Assembly (NCBI GenBank): GCA_018266375.1
Contig: JAFEAO010000008.1
Coordinates: forward strand, 117,427 to 181,426
Length of the DNA: 64,000 nucleotides
From: Bdellovibrionales bacterium
Lineage (GTDB): Bacteria; Bdellovibrionota; UBA1018; CAIMNF01
Reading direction: 5' to 3'
Shown here one piece after another: positions 25,264-33,800 of this stretch (positions are counted from its first letter, which is position 1; each line of letters opens with the position of its first letter). The position numbers were made by a program, and so were the translations under genes. The notes beneath the pieces were generated by a model, which was given only the letters and a program-made list of their open reading frames with translations, was not told the origin of the DNA and did not search any database.

Positions 25264-27129
25264 ATGTGCGGCATTGTCGGCTATGTAGGCCAAAAAACTG
25301 CAAAACCCTATCTCTTAGACGGATTAAAACGCCTCGAGTATCGCGGATACGACTCGGCGGGCTTGGCGCTTTTTTCTGAAAAAGATTACGTGATCAAACG
25401 CAACGCCGGGCCAGTACAGGGCCTCGCGGACGCGACACTCGATTCGGGTCAACGCGAAACAATGGGGATCGCCCACACTCGTTGGGCCACTCATGGAGCG
25501 CCGAACGAAACCAACGCGCACCCTCACCGCGCGGGTGATCTCGTGCTCGTCCACAACGGCATCATCGAAAACTATTCGGAGATCAAAGACCGTCTCACAA
25601 AGACCGGCGTGCGCTTCAGCTCTCAGACCGACACCGAAGTGTTCGCGCAACTCATCGAGTTCCACCGCCGCAAAATTCAAGATCAGCAGCCCAACCTCAG
25701 CGCCGAAGACATCTTGATTTCCGCGCTCGAAACCTCGATGAAAGAAGTCGATGGCCATTACGCGATTTTACTCATGGCGCGTTCAGTACCCGGCAAAATC
25801 TTCGGCGTGCAAAACGGCGCGCCCCTTGTCGCTTCTCCACTCAAAGGCGGCTGCCTCATCGCAAGCGACATCCAAGCGATCATTCCTTATCACAACGAAG
25901 TCTGTTTTTTGCCCAAGGGCGAGATCTTGGTCGCGGAGAACGGAAAGTTTTGGACCCGAGCCCCCGGCTCGAGCGCGCTTCACGCCCCGAAGCTCGAACG
26001 CATGGATTGGACCGCCGACAAGGTCGAAAAAGACGGCTTTGATAGCTTCATGCTCAAAGAAATTTTCCAACAGCCGCTCGTGGTGGCCGATACTCTGTCG
26101 GGCCGTCTTCCGGCCAAAGAGCACGAGCCGTTTATCTGGGACCACCAGAAAGCGCACGAAGTGCTTTGGAAGAACGTAAAGAAACTTTATTTGATCGCTT
26201 GCGGGACGAGCTATCACGCGGCACTTATCTCGAAATACTTTTTCGAAAAATGGGCCAAGATCGATTGCGAAGTCGATATCGCGAGCGAGTTCCGTTATCG
26301 CTCGCCGGTGCTTGCGCCGGGCACCGTCGTCGGCGTGATCTCACAGTCGGGTGAGACAGCGGACACCTTGGCGGCCCTGAGACTGGCGAATGCGGCAGGC
26401 GCCTCGACGTTTTCAATTTGCAACGTGCCTTCATCGACGATCGCGCGTGAGAGCGGATTCCAATATCCGACCAAAGCCGGTCCTGAGATCGGCGTCGCCT
26501 CGACAAAGGCATTTACCGCGCAACTCACTGTGCTTTGCACCCTGGCGCTCGACGTGGGCCGTTTGCGCGGACACTTGGACTTGGCGTCGTTCCGCGCGCT
26601 CGCACGTCTGCCTCACGATCTCGATCGCGTGCTCGGACAGAGCGAGACTTTTATCAAGATCGGTGAAAAGCTCAAAGACCGCCGCATGGTCCTCTTTGTC
26701 GGCCGTGGGACGATGTATCCGATGGCACTCGAAGGCGCTTTGAAGATGAAGGAACTCACCTACCTTCCGTCCGAGGGATTCGCCGCGGGCGAACTCAAGC
26801 ACGGACCCATCGCGTACATCGACAAAGACATCACCGTCGTCACGTTGGCGCCGAAGGACGATTGGTATTCTAAAACTTTATCGAATCTCGAAGAAATTCG
26901 CGCGCGCGGCGGGCATATCATCGCGATCGGCAGCGAAACCGACGAGCAAATCAAACGTCAGTGCCTCAGCGGCGGCGACGAGTTCATCGGGCTTCCGGAA
27001 AGCGCGTGGGGAACGCAGCCGATTCTATCGGTCGTACCTCTGCAGCTTCTCGCTTACGGCTGCGCCAAAGCGCTCGGCCGTAACATCGATAAGCCTCGTA
27101 ACTTAGCAAAATCGGTGACGGTTGAATGA
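25264..27129 (+). CDS. glmS: Glutamine-fructose-6-phosphate aminotransferase
   Basis: The 621-residue enzyme makes glucosamine 6-phosphate, the first step to UDP-GlcNAc for peptidoglycan and LPS. MCGIVGYVG supplies the Ntn Cys, and HTRWATHG and VHNGIIENY bind glutamine. Two SIS domains follow (IACGTSYHAALIS, GVISQSGETADT; VGRGTMYPMALEGALKMKE), ending LAKSVTVE as in the family. A strong terminator follows. I see no glmS ribozyme-like leader; only about 140 bases separate it from the divergent YceI gene. Confidence 0.97.
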   Translation: MCGIVGYVGQKTAKPYLLDGLKRLEYRGYDSAGLALFSEKDYVIKRNAGPVQGLADATLDSGQRETMGIAHTRWATHGAPNETNAHPHRAGDLVLVHNGIIENYSEIKDRLTKTGVRFSSQTDTEVFAQLIEFHRRKIQDQQPNLSAEDILISALETSMKEVDGHYAILLMARSVPGKIFGVQNGAPLVASPLKGGCLIASDIQAIIPYHNEVCFLPKGEILVAENGKFWTRAPGSSALHAPKLERMDWTADKVEKDGFDSFMLKEIFQQPLVVADTLSGRLPAKEHEPFIWDHQKAHEVLWKNVKKLYLIACGTSYHAALISKYFFEKWAKIDCEVDIASEFRYRSPVLAPGTVVGVISQSGETADTLAALRLANAAGASTFSICNVPSSTIARESGFQYPTKAGPEIGVASTKAFTAQLTVLCTLALDVGRLRGHLDLASFRALARLPHDLDRVLGQSETFIKIGEKLKDRRMVLFVGRGTMYPMALEGALKMKELTYLPSEGFAAGELKHGPIAYIDKDITVVTLAPKDDWYSKTLSNLEEIRARGGHIIAIGSETDEQIKRQCLSGGDEFIGLPESAWGTQPILSVVPLQLLAYGCAKALGRNIDKPRNLAKSVTVE

Positions 27130-27163
27130 TCGACCGAAACGGGAAATCATGGGTAGCGGGTCG

Positions 27164-27185
27164 TGCCCGCGTGGCGGGCATTTTT
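27164..27185 (+). terminator. Rho-independent terminator after glmS
   Basis: Perfect 7-bp stem TGCCCGC / GCGGGCA with a three-base loop, followed directly by TTTTT. It lies only 32 bases before the apparent start of the next gene. Confidence 0.9.
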
Positions 27186-27217
27186 AACAGGATGTTGAAA
27201 ATAGGGAGCAACCCCTC

Positions 27218-27895
27218 ATTTTAAACAACGAAGAACAAACCATTTCCCATTCCACCGGCGAAGCGATCTTTGCCGCCGTTTGGTTTTTAGTTTTTATCTT
27301 CGCCCGACTCTTCCTCGCCCACTGGCTCGATTCGATTCACGAGTTTGCCGGACTTGCCTTCGATCTCGGCTATTCCGTTTTGGGTATTATCTTCTTCGCG
27401 AACGGAAAATTCCGTCTCCGTTTCGGCGCAAGCCGGATCGCCGGCGCTCTGGTAGCGACGTCGCTGCTCATGGGCACGCTCACTTTTAAAATGGCGAGTT
27501 GGATCGGCCTATCGATTCCGTTTGATCATTTGGAATTCGGAAATCCCGCGCACCATGTGATGATCGCGCTCCTCCTCGTCGTCGGCTCGATCATCGAAGA
27601 ATTGCTCTATCGGCAAGCGCTTTGGTTCTCTCTCGAAGCCATGACCGATCGATGGCCGCGCGTGGTTGCGTGGGCACCGTTGGTCGTTACGGCTCTACTT
27701 TTTTCGATTGGGCATTTGGAAGCGTACTCGACGGTACCGCCGGAATATAAGTCATTCGTACTGTTTCAAACGGGATATACGCTGGCGCTCGGCCTATGGT
27801 GGGGAAGAATCTATCAGGAAGGCCGAAGCGTGGGCCTCACGATCCTGCTCCATATGGGATATAACTTCGGATTTTTGCTCGGGCGCGTGGTTTAG
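27218..27895 (+). CDS. CPBP intramembrane metalloprotease, non-standard or frameshifted start
   Basis: A membrane protein of about 225 residues in the CPBP (Abi/Rce1-like) family. The motif IIEELLYRQALWF (EExxxR), SIGHLEAYS and the C-terminal HMGYNFGF give the catalytic Glu and His residues. In-frame coding extends upstream of the first TTG (27380) and includes a full membrane helix, but there is no ATG, GTG or TTG there. ATT at 27218 is preceded by AGGGAG (27203-27208). Alternatively ATG at 27192 in the +1-shifted frame joins the gene if one T were added to the T-run at 27219-27222. Promoter unclear because a terminator sits just upstream. Confidence 0.75.
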   Translation: MLNNEEQTISHSTGEAIFAAVWFLVFIFARLFLAHWLDSIHEFAGLAFDLGYSVLGIIFFANGKFRLRFGASRIAGALVATSLLMGTLTFKMASWIGLSIPFDHLEFGNPAHHVMIALLLVVGSIIEELLYRQALWFSLEAMTDRWPRVVAWAPLVVTALLFSIGHLEAYSTVPPEYKSFVLFQTGYTLALGLWWGRIYQEGRSVGLTILLHMGYNFGFLLGRVV

Positions 27896-27950
27896 AAGAC
27901 CCATTCCTTAATCAACTTATTGATATTTATCGTGAAAATTCAGTAATTAC

Positions 27951-28007
27951 AATTTTCGGATTGTAATCCGAAAATTACTTGCAAAATTCGGATTACAATC
28001 CGAAAAT
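27951..28007. promoter_or_regulatory. Paired palindromes (probable operator) upstream of the AAA ATPase
   Basis: 27951-27976 is a perfect palindrome with 12-base arms around GT (core CGGATT-GT-AATCCG). 27986-28007 repeats the core as CGGATT-AC-AATCCG, its reverse complement, with slightly degraded outer arms. The centres are 32 bp apart, about three helical turns, so two dimers could bind the same face. The second ends seven bases before the ATG at 28015. Confidence 0.7.
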
Positions 28008-28014
28008 TGAACCC

Positions 28015-29157
28015 ATGATTAGGAGAACTTTGGCTCGGGATATTCTCGAGTACTCGAAAAAAAAAATCATCCTCATCACCGGTCCGCGGCAGGTGGGTAA
28101 AACGACCTTGGTCAAGGAGTTGCTCGGCAAAAAAATCGCCTATTACAATTACGACGATTCAAAGGACCGGAACGCATTCAAAAATAAATCCTGGGATTAC
28201 CATGCGCCAGTCGTGGTCTTCGACGAACTCCATAAAATGAAGAACTGGAAGGCATGGCTCAAGGGACTCTACGACGGCGGGCACCTGCAAAAACAGGCGA
28301 TCATCGTCACGGGCAGCGCGCGGCTCGACCTGCTGAAAAAAACGGGCGATTCCCTGGCTGGCAGGTTTTTTTCGTACTCTCTCCACCCTCTCGACCTGAA
28401 GGAACTCAAGCACGCTCAAGGGACGGCATTTAAACCGGATGAGGCTTACCAAACCCTCATCAACATCAGCAATTTTCCGGAGCCGTACCTGGAGGGCACG
28501 CAAAAATTCTACCAGCAATGGAAGAGAGGCCACTCCGACATCATCATCCGGCAAGACTTGATCACGCTGGAAGCGATCCGGGACATCGACGGGATGCTCC
28601 TCCTCATCGACTTGCTCGCGGCACGGGTGGGTTCCACGATTTCATATAATTCCCTCTCCGAAGACCTGGACCGCGACGACAAAACCGTCAAAAAATGGAT
28701 CCGTACCCTCGAAACGCTCTACATCGGGTTCAAGCTCGAACCCTACTCAAAAAACATCGCCCGGGCCAAAAAGAAGGCTTTTAAGTTTTATTTCTACGAC
28801 CTCGGAAAAGTCGACGGTGACGAAGCCGCGAAACTCGAAAACATGGCGGCGCTCGCGATCAAAAAACAAATCGATTCCATGCGAGAGACCCGGGGCCAGC
28901 CAGCGGCGATGCATTTTATCCAAACGGACAAGGACAAAGAAATCGATTTCCTGGTCCTGCAACCGAAAAAACCGGCAACCCTCATCGAAGTCAAATTAAG
29001 CGACGATCAGGTCAGCAGATCGTTCCGCTTGCTCGGCAAGCATTTCAAGGACGCGCGCAAACTGCAACTCGTCAAAAACCTGGATCGCGCCTTCAACACG
29101 CAAGACGGCGTGCGCGTCGAAGACGCGATCGGTTTTTTGCAGGATATCGAGGTTTGA
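28015..29157 (+). CDS. AAA ATPase with DUF4143 C-terminal domain
   Basis: A 380-residue protein. Walker A IILITGPRQVGKTTLVKEL lies near residue 20, Walker B APVVVFDELHKMKNW near 66, and sensor IIVTGSARLDLL near 96. The second half is a DUF4143 nuclease-like region with IDFLVLQPKKPATLIEVKLS (a PD-(D/E)xK-type D...ExK). Such proteins are widespread, mobile and of unclear role. ATG 28015 is chosen over an in-frame TTG at 27979, which would translate through the palindrome. Codon use (many Lys, Asp; CTG/ATC mix) differs from neighbours, suggesting transfer. Confidence 0.85.
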   Translation: MIRRTLARDILEYSKKKIILITGPRQVGKTTLVKELLGKKIAYYNYDDSKDRNAFKNKSWDYHAPVVVFDELHKMKNWKAWLKGLYDGGHLQKQAIIVTGSARLDLLKKTGDSLAGRFFSYSLHPLDLKELKHAQGTAFKPDEAYQTLINISNFPEPYLEGTQKFYQQWKRGHSDIIIRQDLITLEAIRDIDGMLLLIDLLAARVGSTISYNSLSEDLDRDDKTVKKWIRTLETLYIGFKLEPYSKNIARAKKKAFKFYFYDLGKVDGDEAAKLENMAALAIKKQIDSMRETRGQPAAMHFIQTDKDKEIDFLVLQPKKPATLIEVKLSDDQVSRSFRLLGKHFKDARKLQLVKNLDRAFNTQDGVRVEDAIGFLQDIEV

Positions 29158-29342
29158 GGTTCGTAAAGGCTATATCAAAATTCAGATTTTTTCAGAACCG
29201 ACTATTTACGGGATATATTATGTGTCTATAAGACATGAAAAACAAGGAGTAGCAACATCGTTATTCCGCTATAATTACAAACGGATGAACAAAATCGTGA
29301 ACTCAGTTGTGATTTATGATGATAAAACACCGGCAATCGTTT

Positions 29343-29591
29343 CTAGTTTTTCCAGCATTTTTTGGGGATGACTTCAATGATGATTCCCAACGACAAATCC
29401 TTGGATCGGAGTCCGGACTTTTCCACCCGACATCTCCGCGCGCTTTGCATAAGCACGACATCCACCGAATTCTCGGACATGCCGACGATTCGCCCCTTTT
29501 CTGGGAATTGGGTAAAATTCGCCGACGCGTTTTGAACGCGCGCCGAATACAGAGCGATGATAAAGACCGTTTTATAAAAACACGATCTCAT
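29343..29591 (-). CDS. Small secreted protein coupled to the 29588 gene
   Basis: An 82-residue frame with a probable signal peptide (MRSCFYKTVFIIALYSARVQ...ASA) and a mature ~58-residue beta-rich domain with two Cys. Its ATG overlaps the stop of the upstream secreted-protein gene (ATGA), good evidence that it is translated. No family recognised. About 185 bases between its end and the ATPase gene contain short ORFs only (for instance a 28-codon frame at 29285), none convincing. Confidence 0.55.
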   Translation of the reverse strand: MRSCFYKTVFIIALYSARVQNASANFTQFPEKGRIVGMSENSVDVVLMQSARRCRVEKSGLRSKDLSLGIIIEVIPKKCWKN

Positions 29592-30271
29592 TTTGCAGGT
29601 TTTACCGAGGCCGGGACGGGATCATCAGCTTTAGGCTCTTTAGCGCCTCTTTTCCGCCACAGAATCTTTCCACAAGGGTTTTCCGCATTCGCGCACACTT
29701 GAGCCGTAGGACAAGAAGAACCTTGCGCGACACAAGTGACATCACCAATGCCCCCCTTGCTTTTACAGATGGCTCTACCGTAGCAAATATCACCTTCATA
29801 ACCAGTCGAGCAGCTTTGGCTAAGGTCAGTATGAAACGGACTGGGAGCTTTTTCCGTGTATCGACAATCCTGATCCGTGCTTTTTTCTTTGAACTCGGGC
29901 GTTTCATACAGATCGGGCGAGGAAGAGAATTGAACCTGCGCCAGCACCACCATATCGCCTGTTTTTAACTTGATGTTCTGTTTTTCCAGGTATTCGCGTA
30001 ATTTTCTGGAAAGTCCTTCCATATTCTTCGGCGCTTTAGAGATACTCAAAGTCACTTTTTTAACTTCACCGGTAGCGCTCGTGATCACGACATTAGCGCT
30101 GGTTAAATTATCAATACCATTTATGTAACCGTAATCGTTTCCGCACTGTAACAAGGCCGATCCGCACGGTTCCCAACACCTCGTCCTCTCGACATAAGCA
30201 ACATCGCAGTTAACCGCTAACGAAGCCTGAACCGAAGCAAAAAAAGAAATGATGAAAAAATAAAACTTCAT
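29588..30271 (-). CDS. Cysteine-rich secreted protein downstream of a poly-C tract
   Basis: About 227 residues from ATG 30271, chosen because GAGAGGAG lies just upstream and a signal peptide (MKFYFFIISFFASVQASLA) follows directly. The frame is also open through the G-run upstream, which would add an implausible poly-Gly head. The mature protein has about 14 Cys (for example VERTRCWEPCGSALLQC, CSTGYEGDICYGRAIC), pointing to a disulphide-stabilised extracellular or periplasmic protein. No family recognised. Expression may vary with the length of the homopolymer. Confidence 0.65.
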   Translation of the reverse strand: MKFYFFIISFFASVQASLAVNCDVAYVERTRCWEPCGSALLQCGNDYGYINGIDNLTSANVVITSATGEVKKVTLSISKAPKNMEGLSRKLREYLEKQNIKLKTGDMVVLAQVQFSSSPDLYETPEFKEKSTDQDCRYTEKAPSPFHTDLSQSCSTGYEGDICYGRAICKSKGGIGDVTCVAQGSSCPTAQVCANAENPCGKILWRKRGAKEPKADDPVPASVKPAK

Positions 30272-30296
30272 TCCGTCTCCTCTCATTAGAGAGTTA

Positions 30297-30314
30297 CCCC
30301 CCCCCCCCCCCCCC
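30297..30314. repeat. 18-base poly-C tract in the leader of the secreted-protein gene
   Basis: Eighteen consecutive C (G on the coding strand) 25 bases upstream of the ATG at 30271. Long G/C homopolymers slip during replication and are the usual substrate of phase variation. An assembly or sequencing artefact is possible; the exact length is uncertain in any data set. The remaining upstream region to 30486 is AT-rich with no gene visible. Confidence 0.85.
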
Positions 30315-30486
30315 ACCATTTTTATGCAAGTGTAAATATACTAAAATTATCCGCGCCCTGCCGTCAAAAAATAACCGATTTTTTAAAATTCCAGACCATT
30401 TCTGAAATTCTGAAAAAAACACCGGATTGTTACAAAAAAAATCAGGCAGCGATTTACAACAACTCTAGCACTACAAAGACTGGTCG

Positions 30487-30804
30487 ATGAGTTTTCAAAA
30501 ATCCTTGGATTTCGAGGCTGGCCATCACAACCCGAGGGAGCTACTGCAGCCCTTGGCCGCGAAGTTTTTGAACTCGGATTTGGATAGGGATTTAAGCCTC
30601 AATTTGGAAAGCTATCTTGGGCTCGATGTGGATAAGCAGCAATGCGAAATTTTAAGAAAGAAAAGTTTGTTACTGCTGAGTTTGGTTATAGCCCGTGTTC
30701 AAATGGATCGGGCCCAAGTCGCAGCGAAGCGCAAGGTTCGCCTCAGGGTTGTCGTGACGGTAAAACATCACGCCATAGTATTGGTGAGATGCGATGATCC
30801 GTAA
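30487..30804 (+). CDS. Possible small helical protein, doubtful
   Basis: A 105-residue frame. The first ~75 residues look protein-like (NPRELLQPLAAKFLNSDLDR, SYLGLDVDKQQCEIL), but there is no SD and its last 45 codons run antisense to the end of the large ATP-grasp gene. Its non-overlapping part (30487-30669) is otherwise unexplained. It is listed because this genome has several real tail-to-tail overlaps. It could equally be chance. Confidence 0.25.
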   Translation: MSFQKSLDFEAGHHNPRELLQPLAAKFLNSDLDRDLSLNLESYLGLDVDKQQCEILRKKSLLLLSLVIARVQMDRAQVAAKRKVRLRVVVTVKHHAIVLVRCDDP

Positions 30805-33800
30805 CGCTTCGAAATCCAACTGAGGGTTACGAGCTGCCGCGCGGATGAGCTTGCGATAACGAGAGCGCTGCAAGCGGTTCGCCGACGGCAATGCGGACTT
30901 CACTTCATCCAAACGGATGTCGAGACCGCACTCTTTGGCGAAAATAATGTTCTTCGCGTTCTCAAGCGCTGGAATGACCTCGCGGAGCGCGCGGACGCGG
31001 ACCACCGGGCTCACCGGCATCATGTAACCGAAGAGCGATCCGTACTGATCGAGAGCGGCGTGATAGGCAGCGGTCCCCTTCTTGAGGCCGTCACGCACGT
31101 CTTGAATCACGCGGGTAAAGAACTGGCTCACCATCCGGTCGGCAAGACCGTAAAGCGGTTTACGCGTACGTGCGACTTCTGAGTCAGCGTTTTCAAGCGT
31201 GTTCGAAGCCAAACACAAAAAGTTTCCGTAATGATTCAGGAACCGCGCAAAAGCGATAGGGCCGTCCTTGATCGCCTGACGTTCCATCTCGATCACTTCG
31301 TGAATCTGAGCGGCGTGAACGAGCTCGTGGCCGATGGTATAGAGTTGCACGAGCGGGCTCTGCTCTTTTGCGATCCACATGTAGCGATCGCTATCCGAGA
31401 TCAAGCCGTGAGTTTGGCGTTTCTTGGCAAAGCATTCGCCCGAGAACTGATCGGCGCTCAAACGCGAGGCGATCCGCTCTTCGCGGCTCAGCAATGAAAT
31501 CCGTTCCGGCGCAAGCGTATTGCAAAACAATTCGACGAACGACACGTTTTGCTCGATCGCGTACTGACGCAAGTTATACGCGGCGTACGGGAGGACGCTC
31601 ATGAGAGCGACGACCGGCGCGACGTCGGTGTTTTCTTTGCGGTCGATGATCTCCTGAAGCTCAACGAGGCGCGGGTATTTCAAAAAGTGCGCCTTACGCG
31701 ACTTCTCGATAAAGACTTCGCGGCGGCCGGGACGGATTTTCCGCGACTGCTCCAAAACTTTGAGCCAATCCTGGCGTGCGGCCTGGATGTCGGACTCGAT
31801 GAATTCGGATTCGGTGATGAGCCGCTGGTTGATCGCTTCCCACTCGGTGCCCGAGCGGGGAGCTTGACCAGGATGCGGAATCACGAACGTCTCAAGATAG
31901 GAAATCCGTTCTTCGCGGCTAGTGCCGTCGAACAAGGCCGCGAACTCAGTCGCGTAGAACGACGCTTTCAAGCGGCGCGAGGCGAGGTCGCTGAACTGGT
32001 CGAGAAGCGACTCCAAACGCTGCGTGATCACCGGGCTGATCGGTTGGCTCGGGAACGGCAAATTAACCATTTCCTTAACCAGATCTTTGATCGCTTTGTA
32101 GCCGCGTTTTGCACCTGGATTTTGCTCACCGAGCTTACGGAGAACGTAGTTGAAGTGGCCGAAGGTAAAGATATCCTGGCGCTTCATCTCGTAATTGTAA
32201 GTGGTGTTGACGGTGTCCTGGTTCAGAATGTTGAACTCATCGAGCACCATATAGAAGTCGGCACTCAAAGCCATATCAAGCTCTTGAAGCTTCGACACCA
32301 AGCGAGCCTGCAAGAAGTTCATGCGGAAGTAATAGTCCGCGATCTTGCGCTCGTCAATCCGGCGCTCGGTGATCTCGAGCATGCTGTAGATCGTCTCCAT
32401 GCACTTTGGATGAACGAAGGACGCGATCTCACGCACTTGAAGTTTCAAAGAATACAAAAATCCAGAAATACGATAAAGATCGACTTGCTCGGAGCGCACG
32501 ATATCGCGAAGCTCTTGCACGAGTTTCGCGACTTGCACGACTTGAGCCGCGACGAACGCCGGGAGCGGCGCTTGAAACGGTGCCGGCTCGCGCGGAGCGG
32601 CCATCTCGCGTGCGGTGACCGATTCATTCGTACCCAGATCGTCGACCACCACGAACGGGGCGTAACCGCCGCCTTTCGAAGTGTTTACGATCGAGCTCAT
32701 CGGGCCTTTCTCGCGCGGAGCATAGCGCACGAGAGCGTTGTGGGTCACCACCGGCAAAGTCCCTTCTCCGCCGTAGAACACCCACATGCGGATGTCGGCG
32801 GCCAGGTTTGCAAAGCGATAGCCGCCGGTGGACGAGGCGCGAGTCGCGACCGGGATGCGGCCGATCTTCACGACTTTTTGATAAGCATAATGTTCGGGAT
32901 TGCGCTTGGCTTCGGCAATCACTTCACGGCGTCTGCGCTCGTCGAGCGTCATGAGGATGTAAACGCCGGTACCGCCGGACAAGTTCGGCGATTTGATCAC
33001 CCAGTCTTTCGGATTCTTTTCGATCTTCGCGAGCGAAACACGAGTCGAAGGCAGGCATTCCGGAGGGGAAATGCGCGACTCATTCAAAAAGAGACCCATT
33101 TTTTCGAGCTCCACGCGGAAGAATTCCGGAGCGAACTCGGTCAGGGTCGCGAGAATGATCTTATTGTCAAGGAGACGGTTCAAACCGCCCATGTACAAGC
33201 GGCGATTTAAAATCGCATCGACCGCGCCCGGAATCGTATAATCGGATTCGAGAGGGATCAGCTCGCCCTCGGTGTCTTTAACGAACTCAGGCTTGCCATC
33301 CTTCCAGGGTTTGAGTACATCGATCACATAAATCGGCTCTCCGCTTTCCGGATCGCGGAGCAAGATCCCTTGCTTGTGATCGAAGAGCGCGCTATCGGAG
33401 TTGACGCGCGAGTATATGGCGGTCACGATCGGATCGAGCGCTTGGTTCACGGTACGCATGCGGATCCAGCCCTCGCCGTCGCGATAGAGCTGACTTGGAT
33501 CGCAGTAAATCAAACCGGAATACGCCGCGAGCTGATGAATCTCCGGGCTCGCGCCGTTTGCGCCGCCCGGCGGAAGAATAATTTGCACGCCGTCCGTGCG
33601 GCCGGTCCACGATTCGCCCAAAGACTGATACGTACGGCGGAGGACTTCGAAGTGGTCGTTCGGGAATACTTTGCCGACAGCGTCCAGGATCGCCGGATCT
33701 TCGCGCAAGATTCCCTCGAGGATATTTAAGTTGTTCGACGCGCCAGACGGAGAGCCGGCGTTCAACTCCAGAATACGGAACGGAAGCTCGGGCAGTTTAT

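Noticed and set aside
31549..33210. A 553-codon open frame on the plus strand inside the ATP-grasp gene
   Set aside because: It is antisense to the well-supported 1261-residue protein, is His/Arg/Leu-rich as expected from a complementary frame, and shows no known domain or SD.
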